Notes: generated from the letters alone by a model not told the origin. A stretch of DNA of 64,000 nt from Lentisphaeraceae bacterium (GCA_004555175.1 SFJE01000004.1:1-64000), one strand, 5' to 3'. Positions 19,006 to 27,707 are shown, counted from the first letter of the stretch. Numbers and translations are program-made.

Positions 19006-20796
19006 TTACTCCTTGAGGGAGTCGATGGTGGGTTCGAAGCCGGCATCACCGGGCTCCTTGAGCTCACCGCTCTGGATCTTCTTGGAGAGGACCGCATTCT
19101 TGGGCATGCCGATGTCGCTGGGCAATTCCTTGGGATTGGCCACGCCAACGGTCACGAAGATGACGATCTCATCTTGGGTTTTCTCGCGGGACTTCCAGCC
19201 GAAGAGGCGCGGACCAATCCAGGGGATGTCGCGCAGCAGCGGGATGCCAGAGTCGATATTCGCCTCGCGCGATTCACTCAGGCCGCCGATGACGGCGGTG
19301 GTGCCATCCTGCATCGTGAAGCGGGTGGTCAGGCGCTGGGTCTTGATGATCGGGTAGGTGGCGTAGATGGCGCCATCGGTGCCCGAGCCCTTGAGGGTGG
19401 ATTCGCCCGTCTTCTCCGAGACGGTCGGCACGATGTCCACGGTAATCAGACCATCGGGGCTGACGCGCGGGAGGACATTGAGGGTGATGCCGTAGGAGAA
19501 GTAGGCCTGGCCCACCCAAGGCTCGGCGTGCTCATCCTGCTTGCCAGGGATGGTCGAGAGCTTGGTGGAGATGTCCAGCTGGTTGTTGTTATCGCCCGTG
19601 CGGGAGGTGGTCACCTCGATGCAGGGCTCCTTGTCGGTCATATCCACAATCGCCGGACGCTCGTTGGCCACGATGATCTTCGGGTTGGAGAAGATCGAGG
19701 CGCCGTCCATCTCTTCAATGGCCTGCAGCGTCACCGCCATCTGGCCCATGGTCATCGACCCAGTCAGGCCGCGGAAGTGCGCGTTGTCATAGATGCCATA
19801 GGGATTGGCGCTCTCGGTGATGAAGGGCACCTTCTCGCCATCAACGGAGGTCGCCGCGCCAGGCCATTTCCCATTGGTGCGGCTCAGACCGCCGGAGATG
19901 GGCCCAACGGAGGTGGTCCAGCCGTTGGCCAGCGAATCCCACTTCATGCCCAGCTTCTTGCTGGCACCTGCGCTCAGGCGGGCGAAGCGCGCCTCGATGT
20001 AAATCTGCGGCACGGGCTTATCGATCTGGGCGATAATCTTCTCGCATTCGGCCACGATCTCTTCGCTGGCCTTGACAACGACCACATTGGCGGCCGGGAA
20101 GGCGTTGGCGATCTGGCTATCCTTGGTGCCGTAGGCGCGGTTGAAGACGTCGGCAATTTCGGTGGAGGAGGCGTGCTTGAGCTGCAGGGGCTTGGTAATC
20201 GTCGGGATGACGGTGTTCTTGGCCACAACGGTGTAGATGCTGCTGCCGGGGGGCGTCTCCTTGAGGCTCAGGTCGGCCGTGTCGAGGATGGAGGCCAGAC
20301 CCTGACGCCAGGAGACCTTCTCCAGCTTCACACTCACGTGCTGGGCCAGGTTGGGGTGGTTGCCGGCGATGATGTTTGCTTCGCTCACATCGCGAAAGGC
20401 CTTGATGACATCGGCGATGGTCACATCGTCGAAGCTCAGGGAGATCTCCTTGTCGTTGGTGACATTGGTGGGGAGCGTCTCGGGCTCGTCGGCCAGGACC
20501 ACGCCGGTCTTGGTCTCCAACACGCCGGTTTCGGCGGCGGGGGCGACCTCGGCGGGGGCCTCAGCAATGGCAGGCGCCTCTTCGGCGGGCACTTCGGCGG
20601 GCGCTTCGTCGATGGGCTCGGCAGCAGGCGCTTCGGCCGGGGCGGCCGCGGGCTCTTCAGCCGGGGCGTTAGCCTCGTCATCAAGCAGCACCACCACCTC
20701 TTCGGTGGCAGCAGCGGCCTGGGCGAGCAGGTGCGGGGCCGAGAGAATGGCGGCGACCGCAACGAGGAGGAAGAACGGCGTTAAACGCATCTTCAT
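19006..20796 (-). CDS. pilQ: Type IV pilus secretin PilQ
   Basis: A 596-aa outer-membrane secretin that forms the pilus exit pore. A signal peptide (~1-26) is followed by a long Ala/Pro/Glu-rich linker (~30-95), an STN/N-domain (ISLSFDDVTIADVIKAF) and a second N-domain. The C-terminal secretin domain (~270-560) contains VIGGLSESREANIDSGIPL and RDIPWIGPRLFG motifs. AAAAGGAAC precedes ATG 20796. It closes the pilM-N-O-P-Q operon, 14 nt after the PilP-like gene. Confidence 0.95.
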   Translation of the reverse strand: MKMRLTPFFLLVAVAAILSAPHLLAQAAAATEEVVVLLDDEANAPAEEPAAAPAEAPAAEPIDEAPAEVPAEEAPAIAEAPAEVAPAAETGVLETKTGVVLADEPETLPTNVTNDKEISLSFDDVTIADVIKAFRDVSEANIIAGNHPNLAQHVSVKLEKVSWRQGLASILDTADLSLKETPPGSSIYTVVAKNTVIPTITKPLQLKHASSTEIADVFNRAYGTKDSQIANAFPAANVVVVKASEEIVAECEKIIAQIDKPVPQIYIEARFARLSAGASKKLGMKWDSLANGWTTSVGPISGGLSRTNGKWPGAATSVDGEKVPFITESANPYGIYDNAHFRGLTGSMTMGQMAVTLQAIEEMDGASIFSNPKIIVANERPAIVDMTDKEPCIEVTTSRTGDNNNQLDISTKLSTIPGKQDEHAEPWVGQAYFSYGITLNVLPRVSPDGLITVDIVPTVSEKTGESTLKGSGTDGAIYATYPIIKTQRLTTRFTMQDGTTAVIGGLSESREANIDSGIPLLRDIPWIGPRLFGWKSREKTQDEIVIFVTVGVANPKELPSDIGMPKNAVLSKKIQSGELKEPGDAGFEPTIDSLKE

Positions 20797-20810
20797 TGAC
20801 TGGGTTCCTT

Positions 20811-21287
20811 TTAGTTGGTGGGGGTTGTGGTCTCATCCGCCGCTGCAATCCGCACGGACTTCAGGGGCTTGAGCAGGAGTTCCTGGTTACTACCTTCACG
20901 TAGGCGCCAGGTAAAGCGGTAGTCTTGGTAATCTAAGGTGACGGCATCGCCAGCCGAGTAACCTTTGCCATTGATATAGATAACTTGGCGCAACACGCCA
21001 TCCGAGCCGCGCGCGCGACTTTGGCCGGAGATCTTCACGTGCTTGCGCGCTTCTAGCCACAGGGCCAGCGGTGCAATGTCCGAGGGCTTGGGGGGCGGCG
21101 GCGCCTCTGGTTTTTGCTCAGCCTGAGGTTCGACCGGTTTTTCCACGGGCTGGACCGGGGCTTCGACTTTAGGCTTGGGCGGCTCCCAGCCAATCGGCCA
21201 GAAGGGGTCGCGCCACTCGGCCGCGCAGAGCGGCAAGGCTGCGAGGGCCGCGAGGGCGGCCAGATGGAGGCGGATAGGGCAACTCAT
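20811..21287 (-). CDS. PilP-like periplasmic protein
   Basis: A 158-aa exported protein. A signal peptide (~1-23) is followed at once by WRDPFWPIGW, a Pro/Glu/Lys-rich stretch (~35-70), and a small domain with beta pattern (GQSRARGSDGVLRQVIYING...GYSAGDAV). This is the layout of PilP, the periplasmic lipoprotein that links the inner-membrane PilN/PilO to the secretin, but a classical lipobox is not clear. Its ATG overlaps the pilO stop by 4 nt. Position between pilO and pilQ is the main support. Confidence 0.78.
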   Translation of the reverse strand: MSCPIRLHLAALAALAALPLCAAEWRDPFWPIGWEPPKPKVEAPVQPVEKPVEPQAEQKPEAPPPPKPSDIAPLALWLEARKHVKISGQSRARGSDGVLRQVIYINGKGYSAGDAVTLDYQDYRFTWRLREGSNQELLLKPLKSVRIAAADETTTPTN

Positions 21288-21934
21288 CGGCGGCCTCCCT
21301 TCGCTGCGGGCATCAGCTCTTTCTTGGTCTTACCCTTGGCAGGCCACTCCACAATCATCTGCACGGCATGGACCTGCGGGTCGTTGGTGGGGATGATGCG
21401 CATCGCGGAGAGGGTGGCCAGCGGATAGGTATCCTCCAGCTTCTCCACGAACTCCATCATCTGGCGGTAGCTGCCCGTGCCGGTGCAGGTGATGAGCTGG
21501 CGCGCCTGCAACTGTTCGGGCACGCCCGCCTTCGGCACCGGCAACATCCGCTGGGAGTGCTCGGCAAACTGCGCGATGGCAAAGCCGGTCTTGTCGGTCA
21601 GCGGGTCGAGCAAGGCCTTGCAGCGCATCGCGTAGGAGTTCAGCAGCGGGGTCAAGTAGCCCTCACCCTCCAACGCCTTCAGCTGTGCCTCAAGTTCCTG
21701 CACCGCCTTATCGGTCAGCGGCTGGCGGCGGACCAACTTCTCCATCGATTCTTGCTTGCCCAGGCGCGCCTGGGCTTCGTTGCGGGCCTGGTCGAGCGCC
21801 TCCTGCTGGCCGGTCACGAGGAACTGCCAGAGCGCGCCGGCCACAAGGATCAATCCCACCGCCACGGCGAAGGCCCGGCGTTTGGAGTTCCCGAAGAACG
21901 CGAGCAACTGCTCGCCGGTCAAACCCTGGCTCAT
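21284..21934 (-). CDS. PilO-like inner-membrane alignment protein
   Basis: A 216-aa bitopic protein: a short cytoplasmic N-terminus, a membrane helix (AFAVAVGLILVAGALWQFLV), a coiled coil (~45-100) and a ferredoxin-like periplasmic domain. It corresponds in position and layout to PilO, and to Amuc_1100-type proteins of Akkermansia pilus-like loci. ATG 21934 overlaps the pilN stop in an ATGA; the frame is open further upstream only as an overlap with pilN. Confidence 0.8.
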   Translation of the reverse strand: MSQGLTGEQLLAFFGNSKRRAFAVAVGLILVAGALWQFLVTGQQEALDQARNEAQARLGKQESMEKLVRRQPLTDKAVQELEAQLKALEGEGYLTPLLNSYAMRCKALLDPLTDKTGFAIAQFAEHSQRMLPVPKAGVPEQLQARQLITCTGTGSYRQMMEFVEKLEDTYPLATLSAMRIIPTNDPQVHAVQMIVEWPAKGKTKKELMPAAKGGRR

Positions 21935-22599
21935 TCGAAGACCCTCCGCTTGAGCGTGCACTCCACATCGAATCGGAAGAACTCCTGGCCGCTGCCGCCC
22001 CGGGCATCCTGTTCCTGGCGGAAGGCACCCTTGGGCACCGTTGCGGTCTCAATCATCTCGCGGAAAGCCGGCGCACGCAGCACCCCCAAGAGCTTATCGA
22101 GCGAGGCGGCATCCAGCGTGCGCCCGGAGAGGCGCAGGCGGACGGACTCCTCCGGCGAGTTCGGCCCAAAGCTCGGCGGCGCCTTCTTGCCCCGTTGGGC
22201 GGGCGCACCGATGACCTGCGGCGGCGGCTCAACGAGTTCAAGCTGCGTCAGTTGGATGGTTGCTGGGATCTGCTCGGCCAACTTGCGCAGGAAGACGCCA
22301 TAGCGGGCGGCACCGTGACGGTAGAGTTCCACCTGTGCCAGCTGCTGCTTGAGCTCCTGCTCGCGCCCGGTGGCCTCGGTGGCGCGCTTGAAGGCGGCCT
22401 GCAACTGGGAGATTGCCTCGTCGGCTGCACGCGTCTGACTTTGGGCCATCAGCGTCTGCGTCCACAGCCAGGCCCACCAGAGCGCCACACCCGCCACCAC
22501 GACGGCGGCGAAGACCGGCGCCATCACATGCAAGCGCACGCGGCTGGAGGAGACGCGCTCCTCATCGCGCAAGAGATTTAGGTGAATGGCATTATTCAT
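21931..22599 (-). CDS. pilN: PilN-like inner-membrane alignment protein
   Basis: A 222-aa bitopic protein. It begins MNNAIHLNLLRDEE, the conserved cytoplasmic N-terminal motif (INLLP-like) through which PilN docks into PilM. A membrane helix (~24-44), a coiled coil (~50-95) and a periplasmic domain follow. The start overlaps the last 8 nt of pilM. It would form a heterodimer with the following PilO-like protein. Confidence 0.85.
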   Translation of the reverse strand: MNNAIHLNLLRDEERVSSSRVRLHVMAPVFAAVVVAGVALWWAWLWTQTLMAQSQTRAADEAISQLQAAFKRATEATGREQELKQQLAQVELYRHGAARYGVFLRKLAEQIPATIQLTQLELVEPPPQVIGAPAQRGKKAPPSFGPNSPEESVRLRLSGRTLDAASLDKLLGVLRAPAFREMIETATVPKGAFRQEQDARGGSGQEFFRFDVECTLKRRVFE

Positions 22600-23605
22600 C
22601 GCGGGCCTCCTCCAGAACGGCGAGGGCGCCGCCGATGGCCGGCCACAGCGCAGCCTCCTCTTCGGCCGAGGCCGGGGTGGCGGTGCGCGGCTTGGCAAAA
22701 CCGGCGAGCGGAGTCGGGGCCGCGAGCGTCAGCGCGCTGCCCGAGCGTTCGGCCACGGTGAGCCACAGGGGGGCCAAGTGCGCGGGCACGCCAAAGAGCA
22801 ACCCGCAGGTGGGGGCCCCTTCAAAGCGCTGGGCCACATAGTCCACCGCCAGGCCAATCTGCCGGAAGAGCGGCTGGAGGACCGGCTCAAGGAGCGGCAG
22901 GGGGTCGACCAACTGCTCTTCAATCATGCTCTGCAGCAGCGCCGGTTCGATGCCTAGCCCCGACGCGAGCGCTTGGGTGACGGTCTCGTTGCCAAGGGCT
23001 TGCTCGCGCACCAGCACCGGGCGGTTCTGCTGATAGGCCATCAGGAGCGTACGCTGCGCTTCAACGATGAGCACCACAGCCGTGCCGCCGGCGCGCTCAA
23101 ACTCCGGCACCGCCAAGGGTGCATTCAAGAGCGCGGCCTGGGCCACTTGAATGGAGCAGGCGGTGGGCTGGTGCCCCTCCGGGAGCAAGCGCGAGAGCCA
23201 GAGCACCTGATACTCGGGCAACGAAGCTTCCAGACAGAGATCCGGCGGCATCGCCAACTTCACCGCCTGGCGCTGACCATTGACGGCCTGCGCTTGGGCA
23301 TCGGCTGCCGGGGCTTGACGCTGCGTCAGGCGCAGCACCGCCTCCGGCGCGGTGGCCACGAGGGCCGCGTGGGGCGACTGAAAGGGTGGGGGCAGGGACC
23401 AGGTGATAGCCTTGCGAGCGTTCTCCCAATCGGCGGGTAGGGCCCCGGGGAGGTCGATCACGGCGGCGGCGAGGAGTTCGCGCTTGCCGCCCTTGGTCTG
23501 CAGCCGCACGGCGGCCACCTTCCCTTCGGGCAAGTGCCCGAGGGCGAGGCCGACAACATCGGTGGGTGTGCGGCGCTTGAGGAGGTTGGGTTTTGCCTTG
23601 GCCAT
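22592..23605 (-). CDS. pilM: PilM-like actin-fold protein
   Basis: A 337-aa cytoplasmic protein at the pilM position. The sequence diverges from classical PilM but retains an early TDVVGLALGH phosphate-1-like segment, a middle VVLIVEAQRTLLMAY strand pair and C-terminal CGLLFGVPAHLAPLW, consistent with an actin-like ATPase/Amuc_1101-type fold. AAGGAAG precedes ATG 23605. It starts 4 nt after the LamG protein stop. Assignment rests on both fold pattern and gene order. Confidence 0.78.
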   Translation of the reverse strand: MAKAKPNLLKRRTPTDVVGLALGHLPEGKVAAVRLQTKGGKRELLAAAVIDLPGALPADWENARKAITWSLPPPFQSPHAALVATAPEAVLRLTQRQAPAADAQAQAVNGQRQAVKLAMPPDLCLEASLPEYQVLWLSRLLPEGHQPTACSIQVAQAALLNAPLAVPEFERAGGTAVVLIVEAQRTLLMAYQQNRPVLVREQALGNETVTQALASGLGIEPALLQSMIEEQLVDPLPLLEPVLQPLFRQIGLAVDYVAQRFEGAPTCGLLFGVPAHLAPLWLTVAERSGSALTLAAPTPLAGFAKPRTATPASAEEEAALWPAIGGALAVLEEARDE

Positions 23606-23609
23606 TGCG

Positions 23610-26120
23610 TTACTTCCTTGCCGAGGTGGGCGAGAGGCGCACGCCAAAGACCTTGTAGGTCTTGCCGCCGTGGACGTTGCGGAAGGGGGCCGAGGTGATG
23701 AGCCCATTGCGGTAGGGCGTGCCCGGCGGGATTTCGGCCAAGACGGCCCACTGCGGGGCGCTGGCATCGGGCTTGGCGAGGATTTGGATGTAGCCATTGG
23801 GCGCGGCACCGAGCGTGCCCATGCCATCGAAGGGCTCGACCATCACCGTGGCCTCAATGCGGTTATTACCCACGCGCCGCACCTCAGCCACGCCGAAGTT
23901 GCAGAGATACTGGGCCGAGATGGCTCCCCCAATCAGCGAAGCCTGCGGCCGCAGATTAAGCAGATAGGCCACATTGACCGCCTGTCCGGCATCCATCTCC
24001 GGCGTTTCGGAGGTGGAGCCCTCGAGGGTCAGGCGCAAATCGCCAGCGGCGGAGCGCCCGCGCAAGGCGGCGGCCGTTACGAAGCTGAGTGCTTCGGGGC
24101 TCGGCTTGACGGTGGCCTCGGAGCCATCGGGGTTGAGGAGCTTGATGTTGAGGTTGCCCATCGCCACGGCATAGGGCACATTGAGCGAGAGGGTGTTGCC
24201 CTCCAGCACCAGCTCGCAGCCCTCGGGAATATCAGAGCCCATTAAGAAGTCATCGTCCGAGAGGGTGTCCGAGCAGACCTGCCAGGTGAGGATGGGGTTC
24301 TTGCCGCCCTTCATCCCGGTGGGATTGCCGGTAATAATGAGGCTCGAGCCGTGCTGCATTGCCAAGAGCGAGAGGCTTGTCACCTTCCCCGGGGCAATCT
24401 CCAACTGTGCGCCATCCAAGAAGATGCAGCTGCCAGTCACCTTCCCGCCGCCGGCGAGCGTGCCGCCCTTGGCCACAATCAGGTTGCCCGTGCTGCGGAT
24501 GGTCTGGGCCTTCAACACCGCATCGCCCTCAATCTGGAGCGACTGCAGCGGCGCAATCGTCAGCTCTTGGGCCTGATGGAGACCATTGGTCAGGCGCACC
24601 GGCGCCTGCACCGTGAAGTTCCGGGAGAAGCTGCCGCCGCTCATCTCCACATTGCCGCCATTGACCAGCAGATCTAGCGGCTTGTTTGGAGAACCCAGCG
24701 TGGCGTCCACCTTTAGCCCCGAGAGGTGCGGCACCACCCACTTCGTCTGCCCGGTGGGGTCAGCCGTCCGCCCGAGGGTGAGCAAGGGGGCCTCCTGCTG
24801 GGTCCAGATGCGCCCAGCCACCGTGCCAGTGGCGGCCAGCGTGGTGGGACCGGTCATCTCGATGGCGCTCTCGAGCGTGGCACCAGACTCAATGCGCAGG
24901 GCGCCAAAGCCCTCGCGGTTCAGCTCGCCGCCGCCACTTACGCCAATTTGCGGCGCATCAAAGGCGCCCTGGCCCACCACATAGAGCTGCACGCCCGGGG
25001 AGAGAACCAGCCGCGCCTCGGGGCCGAGCAAAAGCCCGTTGCTGCGTAGCTTCTTCCCGGCGCCTTGGCGCGTGGCATCATCCACCACCACCACCTCGCC
25101 CTCAAAGGTCTGCGCGTTGAGCGTGACCGTAAGGTCAGAGAAGGGGCAGCTAATCTCGATGCGCCCGTGGCCATCAATGGTCAGCGGCTTGGGGTTCCCT
25201 GCCTGCGCCGGCTGAATCCGCAAGGTGCCGCCCTTGAGCGTATGCTGCCACTCCGGGAGCGGCCCCTGCTTGGGCGCCAAGACGCACGAGCCATCAGGAG
25301 CGGCTGCCGGGAGCTCTACGGAAGGCTTTGCCTTCGCCGGTTCGGCCTCCCGCTCGGCCACAGTGGCCTTCACCACCGGCTTGCCTGCCGGCGGGGTTGC
25401 GGAAGTTCCAGACCAGGCGCAGACCTCATCCAGCCGCTCGTAGAGCCCCGGTTTGACGCCCGAGGCTGCGCCGTCACCGTCGCGCCCCGTACCGAGCACC
25501 AATTCTGTCAGCCTGTCATCGGGTCCGTGCTCGGCCGGGACCTTAAGCCGCTCGACTTCGGTGCCGTCAACAAACAGCACGAAGCTCTCATCCATGTAAC
25601 AAAGGCGAATATCGTACCACTGCTCGAGCTCGAGCTTGTTCTTCTCGTGCCAACGGGTCATCCCCTGCACGAGGTTCTGGCCGGCGTTGCGAAAGAGGGC
25701 CATCGTGATGGGGTTGTTGCTCTTGGGCTCGGCCACCTGCTCGAGGCGGTAGTTGTGCTTGCCAAAGCGAAACCCAAGGATTGGGCGCCAACGCATCCGG
25801 CTGCGCGGCCGCAGACGGAAGGCAATCGTCCACCCCTCCTTCGCCCGCAGCCCTTCAATGCCACTAACCACCCCATAGCGCGTTCCCTGCGCGTTGGAAA
25901 AGACCTCTAGCGCGCTCACCCCCAGTTCATCCATCGAAGGCTTGACCGCCTTCCCCGCCTGCGGACCTTGCAGGACGAAGCTGAGCTTCGGCTTGCCAGA
26001 CTCCGAGACCACCTGATCCACTGCCCCTGGATTGAATGAACATCGCACAGCCACTTCGGCCGGCAGCAACCCTGCCAGCCCCACGGCCAACGCTAAGAAA
26101 ATCTGTTGGTCAATCTGCAT
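23610..26120 (-). CDS. Secreted LamG-domain / beta-helix protein heading the pilM operon
   Basis: An 836-aa exported protein. A signal peptide (~1-21) is followed by a LamG/concanavalin-like domain (~30-245, with WTIAFRLRPRSRMRW and WYDIRLCYMDESFVLFVDG). A long repetitive beta region (~290-640) has the rhythm of passenger-type beta-helices (GSSLIITGN, GNVEMSGGSF), and a C-terminal beta domain ends KTYKVFGVRL. AAGGAG lies 9 nt before ATG 26120, and a consensus sigma-54 promoter is at 26145-26160. It sits 4 nt ahead of pilM, so it may be a surface adhesin exported with the pilus (inference). Confidence 0.8.
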   Translation of the reverse strand: MQIDQQIFLALAVGLAGLLPAEVAVRCSFNPGAVDQVVSESGKPKLSFVLQGPQAGKAVKPSMDELGVSALEVFSNAQGTRYGVVSGIEGLRAKEGWTIAFRLRPRSRMRWRPILGFRFGKHNYRLEQVAEPKSNNPITMALFRNAGQNLVQGMTRWHEKNKLELEQWYDIRLCYMDESFVLFVDGTEVERLKVPAEHGPDDRLTELVLGTGRDGDGAASGVKPGLYERLDEVCAWSGTSATPPAGKPVVKATVAEREAEPAKAKPSVELPAAAPDGSCVLAPKQGPLPEWQHTLKGGTLRIQPAQAGNPKPLTIDGHGRIEISCPFSDLTVTLNAQTFEGEVVVVDDATRQGAGKKLRSNGLLLGPEARLVLSPGVQLYVVGQGAFDAPQIGVSGGGELNREGFGALRIESGATLESAIEMTGPTTLAATGTVAGRIWTQQEAPLLTLGRTADPTGQTKWVVPHLSGLKVDATLGSPNKPLDLLVNGGNVEMSGGSFSRNFTVQAPVRLTNGLHQAQELTIAPLQSLQIEGDAVLKAQTIRSTGNLIVAKGGTLAGGGKVTGSCIFLDGAQLEIAPGKVTSLSLLAMQHGSSLIITGNPTGMKGGKNPILTWQVCSDTLSDDDFLMGSDIPEGCELVLEGNTLSLNVPYAVAMGNLNIKLLNPDGSEATVKPSPEALSFVTAAALRGRSAAGDLRLTLEGSTSETPEMDAGQAVNVAYLLNLRPQASLIGGAISAQYLCNFGVAEVRRVGNNRIEATVMVEPFDGMGTLGAAPNGYIQILAKPDASAPQWAVLAEIPPGTPYRNGLITSAPFRNVHGGKTYKVFGVRLSPTSARK

Positions 26121-26144
26121 ACTATTGAACTCCTTGCGTTTCTA

Positions 26145-26160
26145 TGCAAACTTCGTGCCA
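26145..26160 (-). promoter_or_regulatory. Sigma-54 promoter of the LamG-pilMNOPQ operon
   Basis: The minus strand reads TGGCACGAAGTTTGCA, a full match to the consensus TGGCACG-N4-TTGCW with correct GG/GC spacing. Initiation about 12 nt downstream of the GC element would leave a very short leader containing AAGGAG (26129-26134) before ATG 26120. Confidence 0.88.
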
Positions 26161-26183
26161 AACCGCGCACCTACGGTGCTTGG

Positions 26184-26326
26184 TTAGCGGACAGCCGACA
26201 GCGGACAGCTGACAGCGCTGGCGCTCGATGTGCAAAACCCGTCTGAGCCGTGAGCGCAACACGATAGGCCGGCGGTTTGTCCGTCGCGTTAGCGGCTGTC
26301 CGCTGTCGGCTGTCCGCTGTCCGCTA
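26184..26326. repeat. Heptad-repeat hairpin element R3 (full length)
   Basis: The arms are (AGCGGAC)-type heptads at 26184-26216 and their complement (CTGTCCG)-type heptads at 26295-26325, able to form a ~30-bp stem. The loop of about 80 nt contains three blocks shared with R5: CAGCGCTGGCGCTCGA, CCCGTCTGAGCCGTGA and CCGTCGCGTTAGCGGCTGTC. The right arm abuts and includes the TAG stop of the PAS/DHp gene. Confidence 0.85.
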
Positions 26327-27145
26327 GAGGTTAAAAAGGCTATCCTCAAAGCCGCCGTCGTCGGAGGGGGTGGCGGGGGGATCGGCGGTGGGCTCGAGGG
26401 CGTGGGCCACCGCTTCGCTCAGCCCATCGATGGGGGCGATGGGGGAATCTTGCTCAAAGAGCGAGACAATCTCATCGGCGTGGTTGGCCGTCTTGCGATA
26501 CTGCTCGGTGGCGTAGTGGCGCTTCTCGTTGAGCTTTTGGAGGAGATCGCGGATTTCGATGGCCGCCTCGTAGCACATCTCGGTCATCTCCTTGCGCCCG
26601 GCCTCGTCCACCAGATTTAGGCGCATCATCTCCACGCTACTCATCAGCACGGTCATCGGCTGACCAATCGCATGGCAGATGGTGCCAAAGCTCTCCATCA
26701 TCACGCGCTGACGCTCCCGCTCGCGCTCCAGGCGCACATCCTGCCACATTGCCGCCGCATCGCGCAAGACAATGACCGCCCAGCGTGGCGGCTGCCCCTG
26801 CGCGCCCATCTCTTTGGGGGTGGCATTGACTTCCAGCGTCACCTTGGGCTGGGTGAGCTCGGCGGGTTTGGGCGCCTGCCACAACTTCCCGGCGCGCAAG
26901 GCTTCCATCATCGGCGCAATCCACGCCGGGTTTGGGAACCAGCGCGTGAGCGGCGCCCCCACCGGCAGGCCCCCCTCTGGCTGCGGAAAGAGTTCGCGCC
27001 AGACGCTATTGGCGTAGAGCAATGGCCCCTCCGGGCTCGTTAATTCGATTACGCAGACGGCCACATTTGCGCGTTCAAGCCCCACATCGAGCATCTCATA
27101 GTAGGTTGCCGGCGGCTTGGGCCGGTCAAATCCAAAGGACATCAT
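26324..27145 (-). CDS. PAS-DHp protein lacking a kinase ATPase domain
   Basis: A 273-aa cytoplasmic protein. A PAS-like domain (~15-135, YEMLDVGLERANVAVCVIE) is followed by a helix that leads into a DHp-like box with a candidate phospho-His158 (FGTICHAIGQP) and a second long helix. The HATPase domain expected after it is absent; the protein instead ends in an acidic Pro-rich tail. It may act as a phosphotransfer or dimer partner for a pilus kinase. Its ATG overlaps the preceding gene's stop (ATGA), and its stop abuts repeat R3. Confidence 0.7.
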   Translation of the reverse strand: MMSFGFDRPKPPATYYEMLDVGLERANVAVCVIELTSPEGPLLYANSVWRELFPQPEGGLPVGAPLTRWFPNPAWIAPMMEALRAGKLWQAPKPAELTQPKVTLEVNATPKEMGAQGQPPRWAVIVLRDAAAMWQDVRLERERERQRVMMESFGTICHAIGQPMTVLMSSVEMMRLNLVDEAGRKEMTEMCYEAAIEIRDLLQKLNEKRHYATEQYRKTANHADEIVSLFEQDSPIAPIDGLSEAVAHALEPTADPPATPSDDGGFEDSLFNL

Positions 27146-27630
27146 ACCCCTTCCTCCTCGTCAACTTCAAGCCATACTTCGTCTAATGTTTCTTCTTCTT
27201 CTTCGGCGGCGGCTTCAGCCGCCTGCGCTTCGGCCAACTCCCGAGCCTGCTGCGCCTCCAACTGCCGGTAGAGTTCTAGGGCAACTGGCCGCTCTCGCGG
27301 TAAATCCCCTTGGTCACTTACCAGCGAGCAGGTTACCGGCCGCCCGGGGTCCCCGAGCGTATAGACCCCACCATTGGGGCATGGGGGCAATTGCCCCGCG
27401 TGCAAGAGCCGCGAGAGGGCATCGTCTCCAAACATCTCCGCCTGTCGCTTGGCCATCGAGAGCTCCCAGCGCTTCATCACGCACCGCTCCCGCGCCTCTT
27501 CCGTCCGAATCCGGCCGGCCTGCTCCCAACTCCAATAGCCCCCCAACGCCCCCATCACCCCGATAAAAGAAAGCGGCAGCCACCAAGTCCGCGGCCAAAT
27601 CTGCTGCGTCTGTGCTGCCGTTTCGGACAT
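27142..27630 (-). CDS. Single-TM protein with pilin-like C-terminal motif
   Basis: A 162-aa protein of unknown function. One membrane helix (~12-32, TWWLPLSFIGVMGALGGYW) is followed by a charged helix and the segment CPNGGVYTLGDPGRPVTC (~84-101). That segment resembles the Cys-bounded C-terminal motif of type II/IV pseudopilins and echoes the CPSDANSSYTM segment of the neighbouring pilin. It has no type III prepilin cleavage site. The C-terminus is a long acidic Ala/Glu-rich tail. It is the first gene after the pilin terminator and is translationally coupled to the PAS/DHp gene. Confidence 0.7.
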   Translation of the reverse strand: MSETAAQTQQIWPRTWWLPLSFIGVMGALGGYWSWEQAGRIRTEEARERCVMKRWELSMAKRQAEMFGDDALSRLLHAGQLPPCPNGGVYTLGDPGRPVTCSLVSDQGDLPRERPVALELYRQLEAQQARELAEAQAAEAAAEEEEETLDEVWLEVDEEEGV

Positions 27631-27647
27631 TGCTGCCCCTTCCGAAA

Positions 27648-27680
27648 GTTAAAAGGGCGACCTTCACGCGAAGGTCGCCC
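27648..27680 (-). terminator. Rho-independent terminator after the pilin gene
   Basis: A perfect 11-bp stem GGGCGACCTTC / GAAGGTCGCCC with a 4-nt loop is followed on the minus strand by TTTT. It would allow high pilin expression with partial read-through to the downstream genes. Confidence 0.88.
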
Positions 27681-27707
27681 CTTCCCAAAGGAGTTCAATC
27701 GGGAAGA

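Noticed and set aside
26184..26326. CRISPR-like array
   Set aside because: The repeats are 7 bp, directly adjacent and without spacers; the arms are complementary, forming a hairpin instead.
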